NCBI GenBank assembly: GCA_964627665.1
Contig: CAZVKG010000003.1
Location: 27,312 to 91,311 of the forward strand
Source: UBA1351 sp964627665
GTDB taxonomy: Bacteria; Bacillota; Clostridia; Lachnospirales; Vallitaleaceae
DNA: 64,000 nucleotides
Reading direction: 5' to 3'
Part shown: positions 1 through 7,593 of the stretch, one piece after another
Layout of the letters: each line of letters opens with the position of its first letter
Numbering within the stretch: position 1 is the stretch's first letter
Notes under the pieces: generated by a model
Databases searched by the model: none
The model's input: only the letters and a program-made list of their open reading frames with translations
Told to the model about the DNA's origin: nothing
Translations under genes and position numbers: made by a program

Positions 1-1711
1 TGGCTTCTTTTTTCACTTGACTTATATATTGTGATAATTGGCCGACATTACCAAATTCTTCCATTGGTCCATGCACACCTGCGATTGATAGTGTCAGCAA
101 ATGAAACCGTTGCTCCACTCCATCTCTCCCTTTTGAGATGATATATCCATTAATATAATCGCTTTTTGTATAGAAGGTCTGTCGATTTTGTTCAAATGCA
201 TGGATAATTTCTTGACAGACTTTTTTTATCCTATTATAGTCCGCTTCAATGACAAAGAGAAAATCATCGCCACCAATATGCCCAATAAAAGGATCATTCA
301 AAAAATTCGTTTTAACAACCCGGGTGATTAAGTCAGCTACATTTTTTAAAATCATATCCCCTTTTTCAAAGCCATATAAGTCATTATATGGCTTAAAATA
401 ATCTAAATCTAAATATATAACAGCGCACCGTTTATTTTTCTTAATCACATTCTTCAAAACATGATTAATGACAATGTTTCCCGGAAGATAGGTTAATGGA
501 TTCATCTCTTTTGCCATTTTGGTCTGTACTGTAATTAAGACACGCAGTAATTGGTTAATAGAAATAGCCCCATACAAGGTTCCGTTTTTGGTCACAATGA
601 TAATATCGTATGTTTTACTCCGTTCTCTAGCCATGGCTTTTTTCGAAACATCCGCTATATTTTCATGATAGTCGACCATCAAAAAATCGGTATCCATCAC
701 GTGACTGATTTTTTTGTTGGCATATAAGGAATGTCCATATTGTGTTGACAAGACATAAAGCAAGTTCTCCCGCATGATAATCCCAAGAGGTTTGTTGTTC
801 TTTACAATACATACCCCTTCACAATAGCCTTCTTCAAGTAGCTCTTTAACTTCTCGACAGGTAATCTCCGAATCTACCACACAACTTGTTCCGACAAAAG
901 TTCCAATCATATTTTTAGGATCACTAAAAATATTTAGTTCATCCCGATCAAGATTAAAGGCACTAATGGTTTCTAAAACATCTTTTCGTAAAGGTATGAA
1001 TTCTTTTTTAGGTCGTTGTAAATAGTAGCCTTGACCATAATGAACACCAAGTTCTATGAGCTTTTTCAACTCATTCTCTGTTTCTATACCTTCCGCAATT
1101 AGGCGAATGTTTGTTGTTAGTGAAAAATTCAAAAAAGCGACAATCAAGGCTTCTTTAATTGGGTCTTCGTCAATATTTCGTATTAATTCCATATCGATTT
1201 TTATAAAATCAGGCTTTACTTCTTGGATAGTTCGAAGCCCCGAATAACCGGCTCCAACATCATCGACAGCGATTTGATAATTCTGAAGCCGGTAATGATT
1301 AAGAATTTCATTAAATGCAGGATAGTCAGTAATCATAGTCCTCTCTGTCAACTCAAAAACAACATTATTCGGAGAAATCCCTTTTTCTTTCAGCACTTCT
1401 AGTGTACGTCCATAAACAAGAGATTCATTTTTGATGAAATTCGGATTGATATTAATAAAGATTTTTTTATGTGCGTCAATGTTTTTTAAATTAAGAATTG
1501 CTTTTTTTCGCATAAGATAGTCAAGTTCGTAGGATATACCCTGTTTTTCTGCCTCTTGTATCATCGCAACTGGTGAAAATAGCTGTGACCATTCCGGGCC
1601 TCGACTTAAAGCTTCATATCCCATAATGTCGCCGGTAACTAGATTGACAATCGGTTGATAGAGTGTGATGATATCTTCATCTTCAAGTATTTGATAAATT
1701 GATTTATCCAT
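1..1711 (-). CDS. EAL-CBS-GGDEF cyclic-di-GMP signalling protein (3' end cut by window)
   Basis: The reading frame starts at the ATG complementary to 1709-1711, behind an AGGAG site, and runs off the left edge, giving about 570 residues without a stop. The order is an N-terminal EAL phosphodiesterase domain (about residues 5-240), a pair of CBS-like segments (about 270-390) and a GGDEF domain. EAL catalytic signatures are visible: EAL in GYEALSRG, ELTER, DDVGAG, IAEGIE and GQGYYLQ, so hydrolysis of c-di-GMP looks possible. The GGDEF motif reads GGDDF and no RxxD inhibitory site precedes it. It may be a weak cyclase or a GTP-binding regulatory domain. EAL-CBS-GGDEF is a known architecture with the FKxYND signature seen here. 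No membrane segment is visible, so it is probably cytoplasmic, with CBS domains perhaps sensing nucleotides (inference). Confidence 0.9.
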   Translation of the reverse strand, partial: MDKSIYQILEDEDIITLYQPIVNLVTGDIMGYEALSRGPEWSQLFSPVAMIQEAEKQGISYELDYLMRKKAILNLKNIDAHKKIFININPNFIKNESLVYGRTLEVLKEKGISPNNVVFELTERTMITDYPAFNEILNHYRLQNYQIAVDDVGAGYSGLRTIQEVKPDFIKIDMELIRNIDEDPIKEALIVAFLNFSLTTNIRLIAEGIETENELKKLIELGVHYGQGYYLQRPKKEFIPLRKDVLETISAFNLDRDELNIFSDPKNMIGTFVGTSCVVDSEITCREVKELLEEGYCEGVCIVKNNKPLGIIMRENLLYVLSTQYGHSLYANKKISHVMDTDFLMVDYHENIADVSKKAMARERSKTYDIIIVTKNGTLYGAISINQLLRVLITVQTKMAKEMNPLTYLPGNIVINHVLKNVIKKNKRCAVIYLDLDYFKPYNDLYGFEKGDMILKNVADLITRVVKTNFLNDPFIGHIGGDDFLFVIEADYNRIKKVCQEIIHAFEQNRQTFYTKSDYINGYIISKGRDGVEQRFHLLTLSIAGVHGPMEEFGNVGQLSQYISQVKKEA

Positions 1712-1841
1712 GTGATTGCTCCTAAATTTTTTTAGAATAATTTTACAATACCATACAAATAAAGAGAAGTCTTGATTATCGATAAGTCTTTACATAGTTC
1801 ACTAAACATTTACATTTCCCTTGATTATTTTCTTTGTTCCA

Positions 1842-1869
1842 TTGTGTTTTTATCAAAAAATACTATAAT
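1842..1869 (+). promoter_or_regulatory. Putative sigma-A promoter of the M14 peptidase gene
   Basis: A perfect TATAAT at 1864-1869 is preceded by TTGTGT at 1842-1847 with a 16-bp spacer. It lies 23 bases upstream of the start codon in the divergent interval between the EAL-CBS-GGDEF gene and the peptidase gene. Confidence 0.55.
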
Positions 1870-1892
1870 GATATATAAAGGGGGAGATGTTT

Positions 1893-3176
1893 ATGGCAAA
1901 AATTAAACCGCTTATTCTAACACTTATGACCGTTCTTTCATTTATTTACATTTCAAAAAGTTTTGTATCTGCAACTATTGTTAATCTATCCCAAGGCGAA
2001 TTTTATTCCTCAACGGATATATACCAAATGGCGCTTAAACTAGAATCTAACTATCCCAACATCATTCATATTGAAGTCATTGGTCAGTCCGTCGACCAAA
2101 AGCCCCTATTTGCTGTCCTCATGACAAAAGATGTTGATGACGTTCGACGCAGAGATGATTTTAACGTTTATCGCCAGCACTACCTTGTCGAAGCCGGTAC
2201 CCACTCAAGGGAGACCGTGAATCCATTTATTGTCATGAAACAGATTGAAGATTATGCAATGGATTATTATCAGGATGAACATATCCCTGAATTTCATTTA
2301 TCTGAAGAACTTGAAGATGTTGTCATTCATTTTTTACCACTCACAAATCCGGATGGATTTGATCTTGTTAAATTTGGTGAAGATTCTATTCAAACACAAG
2401 AAGGACTTTCTGCCCTACTTAGCGTCGATGATCATGACTACTCAAATTATAAAGCCGGAATCACCGGTGTGGACCATAACAGAAACTATCCACAAGAATA
2501 TTTTGACATCGAAAAAAATGCTTGGGTTGATATCTGGCAAACACATCTCAATGCTTTCTATTCCGACCAACCATCAGGTGAATTTTATCCGGGTCCTTAT
2601 CCGGCTTCAGAACCTGAAGTTCAAACAGTTATGCATTATATTCTGAATTATGATTTTCGTAATTATATCAGCTTTCATTCAAGAGGAAATATCATTTACT
2701 GGAACAAATATTATGCCCCCGATCATTATAATAGACGAACGAAAGAACTTGCACAAATCGTTAGTGAAGTTAATGGTTATGAACTCTCTGATGAAGATTA
2801 TGGAAAAGGTAGCGGCTATATAAGCGATTTTACATCAAGCCAAACGTTAAAACCACTCATTACGATTGAAACCCTTTCCGCAAGGACAAAGCTTCCAACA
2901 CCAAATCATTTATATTTAGAAGCCTATGAAAAAAATCGTCTTATACCCCTCATAGCTATTCAAAACGGTAAAAAAATCGGTTATCATCCATACCGATTAT
3001 ACGTTGACTTTACCTATGTGCGCGATTTTGAAGATTTGCTTTATGCAAAAGCAATTGCGCAAAAGTATGATGGAGAAATTATCGAAGGCACCGGCATTCC
3101 ACCCATGATTTTAGAAAAAGAAAAAAGAGCCCATAGTATCTATAAGCTCCTAGTAAAATATTTACCATTAATCTAA
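1893..3176 (+). CDS. Exported M14-family zinc carboxypeptidase
   Basis: The product is a metallocarboxypeptidase of the carboxypeptidase A/T type, probably acting outside the membrane on peptides or cell-wall peptides. The full catalytic set is present (numbering from the ATG at 1887): zinc ligands H106 and E109 in GTHSRE, H264 in SFHSRG, substrate-binding HNRNYP near 198-202, and catalytic E328 in ITIETL. A hydrophobic N-terminal stretch after two lysines (about residues 8-28) is a signal peptide or anchor. I prefer the ATG at 1893 over that at 1887, because the GGGGGAG site ending at 1886 gives a normal 6-base spacing only to the former. It is monocistronic, with its own promoter. Its 3' end abuts the end of rnpB on the other strand. 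Substrate is unknown; gamma-D-glutamyl-diamino acid peptidases such as ENP1 are in the same family. Confidence 0.9.
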   Translation: MAKIKPLILTLMTVLSFIYISKSFVSATIVNLSQGEFYSSTDIYQMALKLESNYPNIIHIEVIGQSVDQKPLFAVLMTKDVDDVRRRDDFNVYRQHYLVEAGTHSRETVNPFIVMKQIEDYAMDYYQDEHIPEFHLSEELEDVVIHFLPLTNPDGFDLVKFGEDSIQTQEGLSALLSVDDHDYSNYKAGITGVDHNRNYPQEYFDIEKNAWVDIWQTHLNAFYSDQPSGEFYPGPYPASEPEVQTVMHYILNYDFRNYISFHSRGNIIYWNKYYAPDHYNRRTKELAQIVSEVNGYELSDEDYGKGSGYISDFTSSQTLKPLITIETLSARTKLPTPNHLYLEAYEKNRLIPLIAIQNGKKIGYHPYRLYVDFTYVRDFEDLLYAKAIAQKYDGEIIEGTGIPPMILEKEKRAHSIYKLLVKYLPLI

Positions 3177-3177
3177 T

Positions 3178-3508
3178 ATGACCAAACCGATAAGCCGAGT
3201 TCTGTCGTGAACGATCATCTATCTAGCCCTATTGTCACCAATAGGATCAAGCGACCAACCAAGAACACAGCGGGCAACTGCTAACTTTCGTTTGTCCTTT
3301 ACGGTCTTGCTCCAAGTGGGGTTTACATATGCCCCGTTTGTTACCAAACAGGCGGTGAGCTCTTACCTCGCCTTTCCACCCTTACCTTTCGGCGGTTTAT
3401 TTCTGTTGCACTATCCTTAGAGTCGCCTCCACCAGACGTTATCTGGCACCCTGCCCTATGGAGCTCGGACTTTCCTCACCTTACGGTGCGATCGTCTAGC
3501 TTAGTCAC
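3178..3508 (-). ncRNA. rnpB: RNase P RNA, class A
   Basis: This is the catalytic RNA of ribonuclease P, which matures tRNA 5' ends. On the minus strand the conserved GAGGAAAGTCCGAGCTCC (P4 5' side, near 3466-3483) and the 3' ACAGAACTCGGCTTAT (near 3186-3201) frame the molecule. The segment GCAGGGTGCCAGATAACG is typical of class A RNAs, unlike the class B form of Bacillus. The length of about 330 fits. The 5' end lies just after the stop codon of the upstream membrane-protein gene, so it may be co-transcribed from the queA operon and processed, or have a promoter inside that gene. Ends are approximate. Confidence 0.95.
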
Positions 3509-3509
3509 A

Positions 3510-4442
3510 TTATTGCTTGCTTAACCGCTTATAAAAAGACGGCTCATTAATTATATATACTATTGCTAATATAATCAAGTATAAATTAAATGGAATTGGA
3601 ATTAATTCAGATAATGGTTCATGTAGATACTGACCATCAAGTATCTTTAGTATAAACATTGTATTTAAGACGACCATTAATGAAATTCCTATAGCCATAC
3701 TATATTTTTTATAGTGAAGCCAATTCCAATGTCGTAAAAACAACGCTAGACCCAAGAAACCGCTTATGACAATCATCCATACCCATCCATTTTGCATTCC
3801 AACTGAATATAAATGGATAAGAACAATCGCTTCGTAAGTAAAATTCCAATATTTGCTTTGACCTAAAGTTGTATAGTTCAAGCTATTTTGCACCAACATT
3901 AAAAACACATAAATAAATGCAAAAACCGGCAAGCCTCCTCCAATCCCCAAAGCATTCCATAAAATATTAATCAACAACCAATTTAATCCAAATCCAATAT
4001 ATTGATTGACTGCTTTCTTCGTTTGATTGACTTTTTTGTGTAAATTAAACGAAAACAAATTGTGGGTATTATTTTCTTGGTATAAAATATAGATTCCTAT
4101 TAAGACCAAGAGAACAAGAGTATGCCACCCTTTTGTCTCTTCATGTAAATGCGTACCTAAAAATACATTGGCAACTAAATATATGAATGAAAATCCAAAC
4201 GTTACACCAAGTGCAACTTGATGCATAAATTGTAAGCGATTCTTCATTCGCTGTCGAGTAATTGCAAATCGATAAAAAATCCACCACGTTGCCACCTGAT
4301 GACCAACAATTGCAATCATTCCTACTATAAATAAGACAATGCCCATCTTCTCAATGATGAAAACATGCAAAAACAAATAGCTGACTAAACTTGTCACCGC
4401 AATGATTATTCCCAACAAAGAAAGTTTATTCTTTAATATCAT
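3510..4442 (-). CDS. Polytopic membrane protein of unknown function
   Basis: I do not recognise a family. The 310-residue product is hydrophobic almost throughout, with about eight or nine predicted membrane spans and short, often basic connecting loops. A stretch around residues 120-145 (YQENNTHNLF to KVNQTKKAVNQ) is the longest hydrophilic loop. There are no obvious catalytic motifs or cysteine clusters. It lies 21 bases downstream of lepB on the same strand and just upstream of rnpB, so it is probably the last protein gene of the queA-lepB operon. A role in membrane biology is all that can be inferred. Confidence 0.7.
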   Translation of the reverse strand: MILKNKLSLLGIIIAVTSLVSYLFLHVFIIEKMGIVLFIVGMIAIVGHQVATWWIFYRFAITRQRMKNRLQFMHQVALGVTFGFSFIYLVANVFLGTHLHEETKGWHTLVLLVLIGIYILYQENNTHNLFSFNLHKKVNQTKKAVNQYIGFGLNWLLINILWNALGIGGGLPVFAFIYVFLMLVQNSLNYTTLGQSKYWNFTYEAIVLIHLYSVGMQNGWVWMIVISGFLGLALFLRHWNWLHYKKYSMAIGISLMVVLNTMFILKILDGQYLHEPLSELIPIPFNLYLIILAIVYIINEPSFYKRLSKQ

Positions 4443-4463
4443 ATTCTCTCTTCTTTCTATGTA

Positions 4464-5057
4464 TTATTTAACGAGTCCAAATTTATTCACCGGCCAGAAT
4501 CGAAACATAACTCGACCCTCAATTTTTTCAATCGAAACACTACCAAAGTCACGACTATCTAGACTCACTGTCCGATTGTCTCCTAATACAAAATAACTAT
4601 CTTCTGCAACAATCAAGGGATAGTCTAAGCTTTTTGCATTGGTAGGAACCGATAAATATTCTTCTTCTAACCGCACTCCATTCACAAACACATAACCATC
4701 TTCAATGTTAATCTCATCTCCCGGCAAGCCGATGACCCTTTTGACTAATCTCAGATGACCGTCTTTTTGTCGGATTTTTGAGAACATATCTTCATATAGG
4801 CGCTTTATCCGTGCAGGAATTGTGTTATTAACCTCTAATTCATCGATAAAAACAATAATATCTCCATGTTTTGGTTGTCCAAAAGCGTAAGATAAACGTT
4901 CAACAATGAGTTGGTCCTTCTCCATTAAGGTTGTTTCCATTGATGACTGTCGAACTTCGGATAAACTAAATACAAATATATTTAGAAAATTCGTGATTAA
5001 TAATGCAATAATAATTATTTTTACATATTCAAATACTTCCAACAATATTCTCTTCAT
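4464..5057 (-). CDS. lepB: Signal peptidase I
   Basis: This is the membrane-bound serine protease that removes signal peptides from exported proteins. It has one N-terminal membrane segment (about residues 12-36) and the S26 catalytic dyad. Numbered from the upstream ATG at 5069, these are S43 in QSSMETTL and K110 in LVKRVIGLPGDE, with the downstream box GDNRTVSLDSRDFG. About 200 residues is normal for Gram-positive enzymes. Two starts are possible. The ATG at 5069 would overlap the queA stop by four bases but has no clear ribosome site. The ATG at 5057 has GAGG six bases upstream and is preferred. It is translationally close to queA and likely co-transcribed. Confidence 0.92.
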   Translation of the reverse strand: MKRILLEVFEYVKIIIIALLITNFLNIFVFSLSEVRQSSMETTLMEKDQLIVERLSYAFGQPKHGDIIVFIDELEVNNTIPARIKRLYEDMFSKIRQKDGHLRLVKRVIGLPGDEINIEDGYVFVNGVRLEEEYLSVPTNAKSLDYPLIVAEDSYFVLGDNRTVSLDSRDFGSVSIEKIEGRVMFRFWPVNKFGLVK

Positions 5058-5065
5058 TTTATACC

Positions 5066-6091
5066 TCATTTTATAATCATCGCATCTCCAAAGCTGAAGA
5101 AACGATATTTTTCTTTTATAGCTTCTTGATAAGCTGACAATATATAGTCTTTACCGGCAAGCGCAGACACAAGCATAATTAATGTTGATTCCGGCAGGTG
5201 AAAATTAGTAATCAAGCCATCAATCATTTTAAATGTATATCCCGGATATATGAAAATATCTGTCCACATGGATCTGGCATGAATGCGTCCATCTTCATCC
5301 GTAATTGATTCTAACGTTCGAAGACTCGTTGTTCCGACAGCAAAAACTTTGTTGCCGCTTTCCTTAACGGAATTAATAATTTTTACATCTTCTTCTTCAA
5401 TATAACAATACTCTGAATGCATCTCATGTTCTAAAATATTACTTACTTTTACCGGTCTAAACGTGCCAAGTCCAACATGAAGGGTAACATAGGCAATCTT
5501 TATTCCTTTTGCTTTGATTTCATTAAGATAGGCATTGGTAAAGTGCAAGCCAGCTGTTGGTGCAGCTGCAGAACCTTTATGCTTTGAGAAAACTGTTTGA
5601 TATCGCTCTTGATCATCTAGTTCTTTTTTTATATATGGTGGTAAAGGCATGGTTCCCAATCGATCTAGTACCTCTTCAAATATACCTTCATAAGTAAATT
5701 TAACAATTCGATTTCCACCGGGAACAATTTCTTGTACTACTGCATTCAACATGCCGTTTCCAAATTCAATTTGAGCACCAACCTGTGCTTTCTTTCCGGG
5801 TTTTACAAGAACTTCCCATTCATTTCCTGTCTTTCTGTTTAAGAGGAGAAATTCAACTTTTCCACCTGTTCTCGCTTTCTCTCCAATAAGTCTTGCCGGG
5901 AGTACGCGCGTATTATTTAGTACTAAGCAATCACCTTTATTTAAATAATCAATTAAATCTCGAAATTTTTTATGTTCAATTGTTTCTTGTTTTTGATCTA
6001 AAACCATAAGCCGAGAAGCTGTTCGTTCAAGTAATGGTTCTTGTGCAATCAACTCTTCGGGCAAATCAAAATAAAATTCATTTACATTCAT
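5066..6091 (-). CDS. queA: S-adenosylmethionine:tRNA ribosyltransferase-isomerase
   Basis: QueA transfers and isomerises the ribosyl group of S-adenosylmethionine to preQ1 in tRNA, giving epoxyqueuosine at the wobble base of GUN anticodons. The 341-residue length and conserved segments match the family: FDLPEELIAQEP at the N-terminus, NTRVLPARL, GSAAAPTAGLHF, VTLHVGLGTFRPV, GTTSLRTLES and LITNFHLPESTL. A good AGGAG precedes the ATG. The usual partner tgt (and ruvAB) is not adjacent. Instead lepB follows directly, which is an uncommon pairing of tRNA modification with protein export. It is the first gene of the queA-lepB-membrane protein-rnpB unit. Confidence 0.97.
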   Translation of the reverse strand: MNVNEFYFDLPEELIAQEPLLERTASRLMVLDQKQETIEHKKFRDLIDYLNKGDCLVLNNTRVLPARLIGEKARTGGKVEFLLLNRKTGNEWEVLVKPGKKAQVGAQIEFGNGMLNAVVQEIVPGGNRIVKFTYEGIFEEVLDRLGTMPLPPYIKKELDDQERYQTVFSKHKGSAAAPTAGLHFTNAYLNEIKAKGIKIAYVTLHVGLGTFRPVKVSNILEHEMHSEYCYIEEEDVKIINSVKESGNKVFAVGTTSLRTLESITDEDGRIHARSMWTDIFIYPGYTFKMIDGLITNFHLPESTLIMLVSALAGKDYILSAYQEAIKEKYRFFSFGDAMIIK

Positions 6092-6257
6092 ATGCTACTC
6101 CTTTCAGCAAACTTTATTGTACCACTTTTTTTTAAAACTTTCTACTATGAAAGCATTAAAATACTATACAATTCAATTATTTTCATGTAAACTATAGTAT
6201 ATAAATTAATATGCGTTCTCTATTAACCGGTTTTAAGAAAATTAAGGAGTGATCAAT

Positions 6258-7511
6258 ATGTATGCTCTTTCTCATCTGCTTTCTAATAACAAACTGGATC
6301 TTGACATTCTATACGAAATTATGAAATCTGCCCACTATAGTTTTGGGATTTCCATAAGTTTGTTTAATGACAAAAACATAAAAATCAAAGGATATGGACA
6401 TGGACATGACCTCTTTTCTCATTATCCTGAAGTATATAAGGAATATATGGCTCATATTAACCAAAACATTCATCATTCAAATACACCAATACTCTTTGAA
6501 TCGAGTTTTAGAGTACGTTATTTGACCTTTCCCCTTTTTCATAATGAAAAAAATTATGGTTTTATTTCCCTGGGGCCTTTTTTGGAAAACACTTTAACCG
6601 AACATCAACTTAACCAAATTATTCAAACAAAAGATCTTCAGTTAAGCGAACGCAATAATTTCAAATTGCTTTTTTCTCGAATTCCTGCAATTTCGAAAAT
6701 CCGCCTTTATCATATCGAAAAAGCATTGACTGCCCTCATTGAATTCGCACCTCCAAACGGTCCGTCTTCAATAAATCCCTCCGAAGATAAAGCACTTGAA
6801 TTAACTATTGGCAACACTATGACAAATGATTCATCGCAAGTTTTTTCATCATTTCTCAATTTTGATTTTGAATTATTGTTTCTTGATAAAGTAGCAACCG
6901 GTGATGTCGAACAAGTTTTCGCCTTATTCTATGAACATATTCACCCCTTATTTTCGGGTCATTCAAGCGACGAATTTGTTAATGCGCAATTCAATGCTGT
7001 TATACTAAACACTTTACTTTCCAGAAAAATTATACATTCAGAAGTAGATGCAGATTATGCAATCCGTTTGTTCTATCAATTTATTGGTGCTATAAAAGAA
7101 GCCTCTACTCAAGATGAATTACTGATGATTATTGAGGATATGATCAGCAAATATACAAATAGTGTCTTACATATTGATTCCATTAACCATGTAGGTGTCA
7201 TAAAAAAAGCATCGAAATATGTTCATAATCATTTGTCTGAACCTATTCGATTGCAAGAAGTTGCTGATTATATTGGTTTGTCACCTAATTATTTTTCATC
7301 CCTTTTCAAAAAAGAGATGAATTTAGCTTTCGCTGATTATGTCAATCATATTCGAATTAAAGAAAGTCAATATCTTCTTAAAACAACCGAACAGTCCATA
7401 CTCGACATTGCATTATCTGTGGGTTTTAATAATCAAAACTATTTTACAACAATTTTTAAAAAGGTCACCGGAATTACGCCCAAACAGTATCGCATTAAAT
7501 CTATTCGCTAA
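6258..7511 (+). CDS. AraC-family transcriptional regulator
   Basis: The protein has about 417 residues. The C-terminal 100 residues hold the two helix-turn-helix motifs of AraC/XylS proteins, with LQEVADYIGLSPNYFSSLFK and later ILDIALSVGFNNQNYFTTIFK plus the closing G-TPKQYR. The first 150 residues look like a PocR/GAF-type ligand domain (FGISISLFND, LTFPLFHNEKNYGFISLGP), and a helical linker joins them. A frame also opens at the GTG at 6249, but that codon overlaps the ribosome site AAGGAG (6244-6249). The ATG at 6258 with an 8-base spacing is the better start. It stands alone, divergent from queA and convergent with pheT, so its target and inducer are unknown. Confidence 0.9.
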   Translation: MYALSHLLSNNKLDLDILYEIMKSAHYSFGISISLFNDKNIKIKGYGHGHDLFSHYPEVYKEYMAHINQNIHHSNTPILFESSFRVRYLTFPLFHNEKNYGFISLGPFLENTLTEHQLNQIIQTKDLQLSERNNFKLLFSRIPAISKIRLYHIEKALTALIEFAPPNGPSSINPSEDKALELTIGNTMTNDSSQVFSSFLNFDFELLFLDKVATGDVEQVFALFYEHIHPLFSGHSSDEFVNAQFNAVILNTLLSRKIIHSEVDADYAIRLFYQFIGAIKEASTQDELLMIIEDMISKYTNSVLHIDSINHVGVIKKASKYVHNHLSEPIRLQEVADYIGLSPNYFSSLFKKEMNLAFADYVNHIRIKESQYLLKTTEQSILDIALSVGFNNQNYFTTIFKKVTGITPKQYRIKSIR

Positions 7512-7530
7512 TAACTTTACTTTAGAACAC

Positions 7531-7570
7531 AAAAGACTATGTGCATGAAACTTGCACATAGTCTTTTATT
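7531..7570. terminator. Bidirectional intrinsic terminator between the AraC-type gene and pheT
   Basis: AAAAGACTATGTGCA and its complement form a 15-bp stem with a six- to seven-base loop. T-rich runs follow on the plus strand, and A-rich sequence (T-rich on the minus strand) lies on the other side, so it can end both convergent transcripts. Confidence 0.85.
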
Positions 7571-7593
7571 ATTCTAACTATGGTTTAGGTGTT

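Noticed and set aside
3232..3420. Plus-strand frame of 62 codons
   Set aside because: It lies wholly on the complement of the RNase P RNA gene and has no ribosome site.
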